The notes under the pieces were generated by a model that saw only the letters and a list, made by a program, of their open reading frames with translations, was not told the origin of the DNA and did not search any database. A stretch of 56,725 nucleotides of DNA from Thermoproteota archaeon (GTDB lineage: Archaea > Thermoproteota > Nitrososphaeria_A > Caldarchaeales > Calditenuaceae), in NCBI GenBank assembly GCA_030550235.1, contig JAUQPU010000001.1:1-56725 (forward strand). The letters run 5' to 3'. The position numbers and the translations under genes are program-made. Shown here piece after piece: positions 35,228 through 42,642 of this stretch (its first letter is position 1; each line of letters begins with the position of its first letter).

Positions 35228-35590
35228 TCACTTTCGCGAAATTATCTCTATCTTAATGGCGTCGACCTCAGATGGCTGTATAATCCCGAGGTAGGCCAGC
35301 TGCTTATTCAGCCTGAGGTGGATTGTCTCGGCTGAGCCGCTTCTCTCAACCCTCTCCAAGATGTACTCGTCTGAAACACTCTCGATTAAGTGGCGCGCAA
35401 CCCGCTCAGCCACGTCGTCGGAGATCTCCGCCTCCAGGATGGTGAGCGGTTCACCGAATATTCCTGTCAGGCGATGAACCTTAAACGGGGGTTCACGCTC
35501 CAGTGAGAGGATGTTGAGTATAGCCCTCCCCACTTTAGACTCGGACTCTGTGGGCCCGCATATAGCTCTGATCTTGATTCTATAGCCCAT
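35228..35590 (-). CDS. COG1325/DUF54 RNA-binding protein linked to RNase P genes
   Basis: 120 aa. Resembles the archaeal family annotated as exosome-associated or RNA-binding protein: R-A-I-C-G-P-T-E-S-E-S-K-V near the start, LTGIFGEPLTILEAEI, and LHLRLNKQLAYLG-like IHLRLNKQLAYLGI near 93-106. Located directly before rpp30 and pop5, as in other archaea. The molecular role is not firmly known. Confidence 0.8.
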   Translation of the reverse strand: MGYRIKIRAICGPTESESKVGRAILNILSLEREPPFKVHRLTGIFGEPLTILEAEISDDVAERVARHLIESVSDEYILERVERSGSAETIHLRLNKQLAYLGIIQPSEVDAIKIEIISRK

Positions 35591-35641
35591 TTTCTATTCT
35601 AACCTTTCTGGTGCAGGGCCACTATATACTGGTTGCCCGTC

Positions 35642-36181
35642 TCAATACCACTTATCCTTAAGTCCTACAAGATATGCGAGGGCATTGGTGGACAGGTGAA
35701 GCAGGGCCGTAATTACAAGTAATATTACGAATGTTTGGGCGTCTAGCCAGATGGGGGCTCCGTGGGGAAGCCATGCCAGCAGTAGCGCTACCAGTAGAAA
35801 TCCTATCTGGTCAAGGACTGGGGCGCTTCTCCCCCTCTCTAAGCCCATACGCCTCTTAATGAAAGCCCCCAAAATATCCCCCATCATCGCTCCAACAGGT
35901 AGAAGACCACATTCTAGCAGGCTCCTGTAAATTCCGGGGACAAGGACATATAGCGAGAGGGCCGCTACGAGGCCTACAGCCAATCCAGACACAAGACCCT
36001 CAATCGTCTTACCGTCGCCGAGGAGCCTCCTGCCATCCCACATGACAACGCCCAAGTCGATAGGGTGGCTCTGCTTGATGTATCTGAGCACCACGACCGG
36101 CGTTCCATTGGCGATGTATGCTGGAACTACGTAGATTATTGCCTCTGCTATGTTCTGCATCGCCCACATGGAGTACAACAC
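35642..36181 (-). CDS. carS: CDP-archaeol synthase
   Basis: Activates unsaturated archaetidic acid with CTP in ether-lipid synthesis; integral membrane protein of 170-179 aa with four or five helices. Motifs: GDGKTIEG near 58 and GDILGAFIKRRMGLERGRSAPVLDQ (metal and nucleotide site) near 105-128. The open frame starts at GTG 36181; in-frame ATGs at Met5 or Met8 are likelier. It is divergent from glycerol kinase, which also feeds glycerol phosphates. Confidence 0.92.
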   Translation of the reverse strand: MLYSMWAMQNIAEAIIYVVPAYIANGTPVVVLRYIKQSHPIDLGVVMWDGRRLLGDGKTIEGLVSGLAVGLVAALSLYVLVPGIYRSLLECGLLPVGAMMGDILGAFIKRRMGLERGRSAPVLDQIGFLLVALLLAWLPHGAPIWLDAQTFVILLVITALLHLSTNALAYLVGLKDKWY

Positions 36182-36345
36182 CCATCCTTTAACTATTAGC
36201 TATAGGCTGAGCCGCTTGGAATGTCGAGGCAGTTAGTAAAGCGTGACTAAACAGGCATCGGGCCAATCTCTGCATGAGTCTACCAGCTGGACCTTTTCCT
36301 AGGGGTCGCGGCTTATTCCTAGTCTCTACCAAAAGTGTAGGCCCT

Positions 36346-36365
36346 GTAGTAAAGGATATTACTGC
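36346..36365. promoter_or_regulatory. Imperfect inverted repeat at the glpK promoter
   Basis: AGTAA and TTACT flank GGATA, overlapping the only plausible TATA-like element (GATATTAC) about 30 nt before the glpK TTG. A glycerol-responsive regulator could bind here. The rest of the 206-base carS-glpK gap shows no gene or RNA that I can support. Confidence 0.3.
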
Positions 36366-36388
36366 ATTTTTGTATTGGGGCTGCGGGT

Positions 36389-37930
36389 TTGAGGCTCGTA
36401 GTGGCTATCGACCAGGGAACGACGGGGACCAGGTGTCTTGTGTTGGATGAGTCTGGGCGGCCTGTCTCTTGGGCCTATAGGGAGCACATGAACATCTATC
36501 CAATGCCAGGCTGGGTTGAGCACAACCCTCTAGAGATTCTGGAGGCGACGAAGCTAGTTGTCAGCGAAGCGGTGAGGAGTGTTTCTACAAGGGATGCCCG
36601 CGTCGTTGCCGTGGGCGTAACTAACCAGAGGGAGACGACTGTAATCTGGAATAGGCGGACCGGCCAACCGCTATACAACGCGATAGTCTGGCAGGACACC
36701 CGGACGAGGGAGCGCTGCGAAGAGCTTAGGAAGCAAGGACTTGAAGAGAACCTCATACATAGGGTCACTGGCCTCTACGCCTCAACCTACTTCTCCGCGA
36801 CAAAGATTGAATGGATACTCAAGAATGTCCCAGAGGCTATGGAGCTCGCTAGACAGGGAGATCTGGCCTTCGGGACAATAGACACTTGGCTCATCTGGAA
36901 TCTAACCCGAAGTGGAGATAAGGGTGGTGAGGGCGCTGCCCACGTCACAGACTATACTAACGCCTCGAGAACAATGCTCTTCGACATCGAGAAGCTGAAG
37001 TGGTCCGAAGACCTTTTGGAACTCTTCGATATACCGGTCGGGATAATGCCCGAGCCGCTCCCAAGCGTCTACAAAGACTACTATGGCTACACGAACCTGT
37101 GGGGAGTTCTGGACATTGAGGCCCCGGTCTGCGGAGACCTTGGGGACCAGCAGGCAGCTCTGTTCGGCCAGGCATGCTATGGCGTGGGCGATGCGAAGAA
37201 CACTTATGGGACCGGGTGCTTCCTCCTCCAGAACATAGGCGAGAAGCCGATTCTCTCCCGCCATGGACTTCTAACCACGGTAGCATATAGCATGGAGCCT
37301 AGGAGGGGGGTGTATGCGATGGAGGGCTCGGTAGCCATTGCGGGCTCCCTTCTCAAGTGGCTGGCGGAGAATATCGGGCTCATAGGGTCTCCTAGGGAGA
37401 GCGGCGAGGTTGCTGAGAGGACGGGCGAGGAGGGCTCTGCTGGTGTCTATTTTGTGCCAGCCTTCAGCGGCCTCTTCGCCCCCCACTGGGACCCCTCAGC
37501 CCGCGGCCTCATAATAGGGCTCTCAGCATACACGAGGAGGGAGCATATAGTCCATGCCGCGCTCGAGAGCATCTGCTGGCAGACATACGATGTCGTAGAG
37601 TCGATTGAGAAGGACACGGGCGTCAGGATTTCGTCGCTCCGGGTAGATGGAGGAGCTTCCATGAATGATGTTTTGATGCAGCTTCAAGCTGATGTGCTGG
37701 GGTGTGAGGTTGTTAGGCCGGAGTTCACCGAAACTACCTCTCTAGGCGTCGGCTATGCGGCTGGGCTTGCAGCCGGCTTGTGGGAGGGATTAGATGAGTT
37801 GAGGGGTATGTGGAGGGTCTCAGCTAGGTTCAGCCCCAGGTGGTCTGCAGAGAGGAGAGCGAGAGGGTTGAGGGCCTGGAGGGCTGCTGTGGCCCGCTCG
37901 AGAAACTGGCTTAGAGACCTAGAATCCTAG
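36389..37930 (+). CDS. glpK: Glycerol kinase
   Basis: 513 aa FGGY-family kinase making sn-glycerol-3-phosphate. Motifs: A-I-D-Q-G-T-T-G-T-R at the N terminus, NQRETTVIWNRRTGQPLYNAIVWQD-type block near 78-102, FGTIDTWLIWNLT, YGTGCFLLQN and RVDGGASMNDVLMQ. TTG start. Its stop shares CTAG with the convergent GH57 gene. The FAD-dependent G3P dehydrogenase at 48.2 kb would complete glycerol breakdown. Confidence 0.96.
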   Translation: MRLVVAIDQGTTGTRCLVLDESGRPVSWAYREHMNIYPMPGWVEHNPLEILEATKLVVSEAVRSVSTRDARVVAVGVTNQRETTVIWNRRTGQPLYNAIVWQDTRTRERCEELRKQGLEENLIHRVTGLYASTYFSATKIEWILKNVPEAMELARQGDLAFGTIDTWLIWNLTRSGDKGGEGAAHVTDYTNASRTMLFDIEKLKWSEDLLELFDIPVGIMPEPLPSVYKDYYGYTNLWGVLDIEAPVCGDLGDQQAALFGQACYGVGDAKNTYGTGCFLLQNIGEKPILSRHGLLTTVAYSMEPRRGVYAMEGSVAIAGSLLKWLAENIGLIGSPRESGEVAERTGEEGSAGVYFVPAFSGLFAPHWDPSARGLIIGLSAYTRREHIVHAALESICWQTYDVVESIEKDTGVRISSLRVDGGASMNDVLMQLQADVLGCEVVRPEFTETTSLGVGYAAGLAAGLWEGLDELRGMWRVSARFSPRWSAERRARGLRAWRAAVARSRNWLRDLES

Positions 37931-39477
37931 ACGCTTATCCTGGACTCCAGCGTCTTAATTCTCTCCTCCACCAGGCTAGCTATCTTCTTGATCAGCTCAT
38001 CACTCGTGTCTGCTTCAACCTCTCTAATCCTGTCAGCCAGTTCTCTGTCACCAATAGTCCATCTAACCCAGCGCTCTAGGTGTCTGCAGGCCATGTGGAA
38101 AAGTATCGAGTCCTTCGTCGCCATGGGGATGGTCTGTAGAAGCTCGTAGAGTGAGTGGGCTGATAGACCTATGTATCTGCCATCTTCGTGGTAGTGGAAG
38201 GCTCTGTCCGGTGGAACAACCCTAAGAAGCCTCACAGCCTCGCCAGCCGCACCACCTATCACTTCAGCCGCCAACTGCTGCAGATGAGATAAAGCCCTCA
38301 TCATCGTATAGTACATATTCATCTGGTCCGTATATCCGAAGTATGCGTGAACCACTCCCGAGGGCCCACGCTTAGAGTACATGTAGTAGAGATGGTCGCT
38401 AATCTGTAATGTCCTCCAGGCCCGGAGTATATTCTCAGAGCCAGACCTCTTAACCGCCCTCTCCATCCTCTTCAGAGCGTTAAAGCAGGTTACCTGCATA
38501 TCGTTGCTGAGCCACGCGTCTGTACTCTTCTCAACATCTGCCCAAGATATTGTTTCAAGCTCTCCCACAAATATCGTGCCGACCGGCTCAAACCTCTTAA
38601 GAACCTCCGAAGCAGTATTGAAGGATAGGTTCTCATACTTCAGAACCTCTCTGGGGAGATGTCTAAGGAACTCGTGTATTCCTGACTCTGGCCAGTGGTG
38701 CTCACCGAATGTCTCATAGTCGATGAATAATAGTATGTAGTCTCCAGGGGTCGATGATAACCAAGCCGCATATTTGTCGGCTGTTAGGGGGTAGCCTGGC
38801 CACGTCCTCTCTGAGAACCTGAAGGCTATGTCATCTGAGAGCCTGTAGTTTCTCGTCATGACTTTAAGCCCTGTCCCAGCAGCTAAGTATAAGTGGTTGG
38901 GTGAGCGGCCATGCAAAACCCTATCCACGCCCTCCACAATGATTCCCTTATATCCCATCTCCCAGACTATCCTAGCTACAGCGTTGTTGTAGAGCAGCTC
39001 GGTATTCTCGAAGACCTTCGGCTCATAGCCGAAGAGTGATTTGATTAATTCGCGGTGGAGCTTGACCTGCTCTCTGAACTCATCGCTAACCGGACCAAAG
39101 AGGCTCGCTAGCGAGTGGTAGTATGTCTGTTCCAGCAGCTCGACCTTGCCAGTCCCAACCATCATCCTAAACTGGTCTATTATCTCGGGAGCCCACCTTT
39201 CAGCCTGCTCCAAGAAAACCCCAGAGAGGCTATAGTTGACCTTGAACTCCCTACCAGACGAACCAGCCTCCTCAATCCCCTTCAAGACAATCTCATTCGC
39301 GGGGATGTAGCACTTACGAGCTACTCTCAGGAAGATCTCCCTGTTCCGAGTGTCGTCGAGATAGGCGCCGGGGATATCCTCCATCCTAATCTTGTGGAAG
39401 TCCTCGCCGCTCATCCTCGTGTTTAGCCTGTAGGGCTGGTGGACCTCAAATGAGAGGCAGATAGCGGGCAACCTCAA
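37927..39477 (-). CDS. GH57 alpha-amylase/glucanotransferase-type enzyme
   Basis: 516 aa, cytosolic (no signal peptide). GH57 regions are visible: H-Q-P-Y near residue 13, Y-S-L-S-G near 80, the nucleophile Glu in F-E-N-T-E-L-L near 157, and the acid/base Asp in L-F-I-D-Y-E-T-F-G-E-H-H-W near 244. The length fits alpha-amylases acting on maltodextrin or glycogen. The start is TTG. It is divergent from the ribosomal protein block and convergent with glpK. Confidence 0.9.
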   Translation of the reverse strand: MRLPAICLSFEVHQPYRLNTRMSGEDFHKIRMEDIPGAYLDDTRNREIFLRVARKCYIPANEIVLKGIEEAGSSGREFKVNYSLSGVFLEQAERWAPEIIDQFRMMVGTGKVELLEQTYYHSLASLFGPVSDEFREQVKLHRELIKSLFGYEPKVFENTELLYNNAVARIVWEMGYKGIIVEGVDRVLHGRSPNHLYLAAGTGLKVMTRNYRLSDDIAFRFSERTWPGYPLTADKYAAWLSSTPGDYILLFIDYETFGEHHWPESGIHEFLRHLPREVLKYENLSFNTASEVLKRFEPVGTIFVGELETISWADVEKSTDAWLSNDMQVTCFNALKRMERAVKRSGSENILRAWRTLQISDHLYYMYSKRGPSGVVHAYFGYTDQMNMYYTMMRALSHLQQLAAEVIGGAAGEAVRLLRVVPPDRAFHYHEDGRYIGLSAHSLYELLQTIPMATKDSILFHMACRHLERWVRWTIGDRELADRIREVEADTSDELIKKIASLVEERIKTLESRISV

Positions 39478-39543
39478 AGTATAGCTGCACTGATGGCTAT
39501 ATTCATGTCGGGTTTTTATAGACGGGGCGATGGAGAAGAGTAG

Positions 39544-39963
39544 ATGTCCGGGGAAGGCGGTGAGGCTAAGAGGAAGGCAGCCATCAAGATTCCGAGGAGT
39601 GTCCTCCGCGCGAGGAAGGAGAGGCCAGAGTTCGTTAGACAGGAGGCCTGGAGGTATGAGAGGCTGGAGGAGAAGTGGAGGAAGCCGCGGGGGAAGGATA
39701 GTAAGATGCGGCTTCAGAAGAGGGGTTGGCCTCCCCTAGTAAAGGTTGGCTACCGGTCCCCTAGAAAGTATAGGGGGTTACATCCATCCGGCTATCGGGA
39801 GGTGCTCGTCCACAACATCACAGAGCTAGAGGGACTGGACCCCAAGGTCCACGCAGTCAGGCTAGCAGGTTCCTTAGGCGCGCGGAGCAGGCTTAGGATT
39901 TATGAAAAGGCCACCTCAATGGGTCTTAAGGTGCTCAATCCACCGAGGGGTGTGGAGGAGTGA
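39544..39963 (+). CDS. rpl32e: Large-subunit ribosomal protein eL32
   Basis: 139 aa; recognisable from KWRKPRG...KMRLQKRGWPPLVKVGYRSPRKYRGLHPSG and the ending A-T-S-M-G-L-K-V-L-N-P. A longer than usual basic N terminus is present. A TTTATAG element lies about 30 nt upstream of the ATG. First gene of a block with eL19 and uL18. Confidence 0.96.
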   Translation: MSGEGGEAKRKAAIKIPRSVLRARKERPEFVRQEAWRYERLEEKWRKPRGKDSKMRLQKRGWPPLVKVGYRSPRKYRGLHPSGYREVLVHNITELEGLDPKVHAVRLAGSLGARSRLRIYEKATSMGLKVLNPPRGVEE

Positions 39964-40388
39964 GCCTGTCAATCCAGAGGAGGATGGCGGCTGAGCTCTT
40001 AAAATGCGGGGAGAGCAGGGTCAGGTTTGACCCTGAGAGGCTTGAAGACGTCGAGGATGCCATAACGAGGTCGGATATTAGACAGTTGATTAGCGAGGGC
40101 GCGATCTATGCAGCGCCTAAGCGGGGCAACACTCGGCGTGCGGAGCGTGAGAAGAGGGGACCTGGTAGGAGGAAGGGTGGAAAACACTCCATCATATCGA
40201 GGAAGGAGAGATGGTTGATGAGGGTTAGGTCTCAGAGGAGGTATCTAAGGCGTCTAAAAGCTGCAAAGATGCTGAAGGATGATGCCTATCGACACGTCTA
40301 TCTGCAGATTAAGGCAGGAAGGTTCAAATCGGTGGCCGAGCTCAAGACCTATCTAAAGGAGAACGGCCTACTCTTGGTGGGTGCATAA
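39960..40388 (+). CDS. rpl19e: Large-subunit ribosomal protein eL19
   Basis: 142 aa, GTG start overlapping the eL32 stop (GTGA). Core features: LSIQRRMAAELLKCG, R-K-G-x-K-H and W-x-x-x-I-R-x-x-R-R-Y-L-R-like MRVRSQRRYLRRLK, then the long basic helix. Lies between eL32 and uL18 as in the archaeal spc cluster. Confidence 0.96.
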   Translation: MSLSIQRRMAAELLKCGESRVRFDPERLEDVEDAITRSDIRQLISEGAIYAAPKRGNTRRAEREKRGPGRRKGGKHSIISRKERWLMRVRSQRRYLRRLKAAKMLKDDAYRHVYLQIKAGRFKSVAELKTYLKENGLLLVGA

Positions 40389-40391
40389 AAG

Positions 40392-40973
40392 TTGGCGCCG
40401 GCGAACACCCTATTAAGGAAGCCTCCAAGAAGGGCGCGAAGCAGGAAGACCGACTATAGGAAGAGGCTGAAGATTGTTAAGTCAGGTAAGCCGAGGCTGG
40501 TTGTGAGGAGGACAAACAGGTATGTGATTGTCCAGGTTGTCGAGTCTAGGCGCGGAGGAGACTATACCTCCGTTACAGTGACTACAAGGGATCTTAGAGA
40601 GTATGGATGGAGGGGTGGGACAAAGTCCATACCGGCGGCATATCTCGCAGGGTTTTTGGCCGGTAAACTTGCGCTCCAGAAGGGGTACTCTGAGGCGATA
40701 GTGGACCTTGGGATGCACCCCTCCCACCCCGGTTCAAGACTCTACGCCGCCGTCAAGGGCGCGATAGACGCGGGACTCTCAATACCCGTCGACGAGGAGA
40801 TCTTGCCCCAAGAGGCGAGGATTAGGGGCCAGCATATCGTAGACTATCTAGGAGTTGTTAGCGGGACGGGAAATTTAACCCAGTTCTCCGCCTCGGATAA
40901 GGAGTATCTCAGTAACATCCCCCAACGCCTGGAGGAGGTAAAGCAGAGGATAGTGGAAAAAAGTCCGTCTTAA
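40392..40973 (+). CDS. rpl18: Large-subunit ribosomal protein uL18
   Basis: 193 aa, TTG start. 5S rRNA-binding protein: R-R-R-x-G-K/T-D-Y-R-K-R-L and KPRLVVRRTNRYVIVQVV near the start, YLAGFLAGKLALQKG, and the Asp-Leu-G-x-H-P...G-S-R-L-Y-A-A-V-K-G block. The normal continuation of this cluster (uS5, uL30, uL15) is absent; a membrane protein and complex I genes follow. Confidence 0.95.
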   Translation: MAPANTLLRKPPRRARSRKTDYRKRLKIVKSGKPRLVVRRTNRYVIVQVVESRRGGDYTSVTVTTRDLREYGWRGGTKSIPAAYLAGFLAGKLALQKGYSEAIVDLGMHPSHPGSRLYAAVKGAIDAGLSIPVDEEILPQEARIRGQHIVDYLGVVSGTGNLTQFSASDKEYLSNIPQRLEEVKQRIVEKSPS

Positions 40974-41005
40974 GTGATCCTACGCCGGTCAGCTGGTGGC
41001 CTAGA

Positions 41006-41386
41006 GTGGCTCTAAAGAATGGAATAACAGCCCTGATAAGTTCCATAAACCTTCTCCTATACATCATCCAAGGCTTCAGGCTTGGGCTAGAGTCCGGATT
41101 CACCAACCCACTAGTCCTCTCAAACATAATCATAGCAGCTCTCTTCGCAGGAGCACTCTCACTATCCCTACTCTATCCACGCGCCACAATCCTTACACCA
41201 TACACAGTAGCCATCGCCAGCTACATCACATACAGAATGTGGAACTCCGCGATGGACCTCTCCAGAACGATGGAATTCAGGCTGGCCCACGGATTGATGA
41301 TAACCCTGGCATGGCTGCTCGTAATAGCTATCCTCTACAACCTGGTCAAGCGAATAGATAGCCGGGCCCCGATCCAAGCCTCTTGA
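41006..41386 (+). CDS. Four-helix membrane protein of unknown family
   Basis: 126 aa from GTG 41006, with about four hydrophobic segments (roughly 5-22, 35-55, 62-80, 95-112). No motif recognised. It ends in the overlap TTGA with the frame of the next gene, and lies between uL18 and three complex I subunits, so it may be part of the respiratory operon. It is leucine/isoleucine-rich with few charged residues. Confidence 0.65.
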   Translation: MALKNGITALISSINLLLYIIQGFRLGLESGFTNPLVLSNIIIAALFAGALSLSLLYPRATILTPYTVAIASYITYRMWNSAMDLSRTMEFRLAHGLMITLAWLLVIAILYNLVKRIDSRAPIQAS

Positions 41387-41436
41387 AGCGTAACATCAGA
41401 GTGACACATATTTGTAGAAGCTTGTATCAATTCATC

Positions 41437-41691
41437 ATGGCCTTGGTACTTGAGGGTCTGGAGCTTCTGCTGCTGATTCTCGCCGTAATATTCTCAGCAT
41501 TCGCTGTTGAGACGCGCAGTCTCACCCGCTCCGTCTTCGGGCTCCTACTCTTCACGGTCACAATAGGCTTGGTCTTCGTAGCTTTGGGGGCGATACACAT
41601 TGGGGCCCTCCAGATAATAATATACTCGGGAGGAGTGATGGCCCTCTTCCTGCTGATGGTGATGGTTACTTCGAGGAGGGATGAGACCTGA
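41437..41691 (+). CDS. nuoJ: NADH dehydrogenase-like subunit J, N-terminal half
   Basis: 84 aa from ATG 41437 (M-A-L-V-L-E-G). Three helices matching the first part of NuoJ, including the conserved G-A-x-x-I-G-A-L-Q-I-I-I-Y-S-G-G-V-M-A-L-F. The frame is open to TTG 41383, which overlaps the previous stop, but that adds a non-hydrophobic leader atypical of NuoJ. The C-terminal half is encoded by the next gene. Confidence 0.88.
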   Translation: MALVLEGLELLLLILAVIFSAFAVETRSLTRSVFGLLLFTVTIGLVFVALGAIHIGALQIIIYSGGVMALFLLMVMVTSRRDET

Positions 41692-41948
41692 GGCTTAATG
41701 AGGCTCTGGGTATACTTGCTGTGGCGGTCTTCTCAGCGCTGTTTATCACTAGTCTGGCGACACGCCCCCTGCTATACGAGTACTGGGGTGAGAATCTTAG
41801 GCGGGTGATTGGTGGAGGGTTGGAGGATTTGGGGAGGGTTTTAAGCGACTATGTCTGGGGAGGGTTCTTCCCAGTCTTTACAGGGGTTATAGTCATGGTC
41901 ATCGCTATAGTTGTCGGTCTTGTCTCTCTTATGAGGGAGGGTGAGTAG
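41688..41948 (+). CDS. NADH dehydrogenase-like subunit J, C-terminal half, probable CTG start
   Basis: 86 aa: about two helices, ending V-I-V-M-V-I-A-I-V-V-G-L-V-S-L, like the last part of NuoJ. The first standard start is GTG 41721, inside the first helix. An in-frame CTG at 41688 gives M-R-L-N-E-A-L-G-I-L-A-V-A-V-F, which fits the family, and overlaps the previous stop as CTGA. Split J genes are known in several archaeal complex I-like clusters. Confidence 0.75.
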   Translation: MRLNEALGILAVAVFSALFITSLATRPLLYEYWGENLRRVIGGGLEDLGRVLSDYVWGGFFPVFTGVIVMVIAIVVGLVSLMREGE

Positions 41949-41951
41949 GTC

Positions 41952-42266
41952 TTGGCCCTGAGCCCAACAGTTTACACAATCTTTGCAGGCCTAATATTCG
42001 TGATCGGAATCTACACGCTCGCTACCAAAAGGAACATAATTAAACAGCTGATAGGCATAGAGCTTATGATCAATGCGGCCCATCTCAACTTCGTTGTATT
42101 TGGAGCGAACAGCCCTGGTGGAATAGACCCCTACGCCCTTGCAATAGTTGTGCTCTCCATGGCCGCGGGCGCCGCGGTCATCACTGTCGGGGCCCTCCTC
42201 GTCATAAATGTCTACAGGGTGTATGGCACAATGGACCTCGAGGTTTTGAGGAGGCTTAGACGCTAG
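41952..42266 (+). CDS. nuoK: NADH dehydrogenase-like subunit K
   Basis: 104 aa, TTG start three bases after the preceding stop. Three helices with the conserved Glu in I-G-I-E-L-M-I-N-A (about 36) and D-P-Y-A-L-A-I-V-V-L-S-M-A-A-G-A-A near 60-76 (here Asp-Pro-Tyr where many have Asp-Pro-x-x-Q-A). It is a membrane proton-pumping subunit. No other complex I subunit is in the window. Confidence 0.92.
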   Translation: MALSPTVYTIFAGLIFVIGIYTLATKRNIIKQLIGIELMINAAHLNFVVFGANSPGGIDPYALAIVVLSMAAGAAVITVGALLVINVYRVYGTMDLEVLRRLRR

Positions 42267-42550
42267 GTACCGCCTGAGATTGGAGGGAGGATGACCACCG
42301 TGTCCCCCTCCCTTAGGGTTTTCCTCAGCGGCTCCTCCGAAACCTTGACTCCGTTGACCGCGACGGCGATGTTTGGTCTCAGCTTCATATCTTCTGTGAG
42401 TATATATCTCCTTAGAGGCTCCCCATACCTCTTTACAAGCTTCTCCACCAGATCTGCGACTGTCGAGCCCTCCTCGAGAGCAATCTCCTCCTCCCTCACA
42501 CCAGTAACCTCGCGAAGATAGGCATAGTACCTGGTCTTCACAGTTATCAA
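42263..42550 (-). CDS. MoaD/ThiS-family ubiquitin-like sulfur carrier ending Gly-Gly-Thr
   Basis: 95 aa beta-grasp protein: Y-Y-A-Y-L-R-E-V-T-G near 8-17, EGSTVADLVEKL, NGVKVSEEPLRKTLREGD, and the ending P-P-I-S-G-G-T. MoaD/SAMP proteins normally finish exactly at Gly-Gly, which is adenylated and thiolated. Here one Thr follows, read directly from GGC GGT ACC TAG on the minus strand. It is convergent with nuoK through a shared CTAG. Roles could be molybdopterin sulfur donor (partner of MoaE at 31.8 kb) or protein modifier. Confidence 0.85.
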   Translation of the reverse strand: MITVKTRYYAYLREVTGVREEEIALEEGSTVADLVEKLVKRYGEPLRRYILTEDMKLRPNIAVAVNGVKVSEEPLRKTLREGDTVVILPPISGGT

Positions 42551-42642
42551 TGGATAGGCACCCCCTAGCCCACCGCGTATAATTGCGACGTCGTATAAAA
42601 AAATCCTGTCTGGACAACAAGCCTATGAGAACCTGCATCCTC

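Noticed and set aside
41383-41436. TTG start extending the first NuoJ half
   Set aside because: It adds a polar leader before helix 1 that NuoJ lacks; ATG 41437 fits. The TTGA overlap keeps it possible.
42291-42521. Plus-strand frame opposite the MoaD-like gene
   Set aside because: Ser/Thr-rich low-quality translation, the antisense shadow of a real gene.
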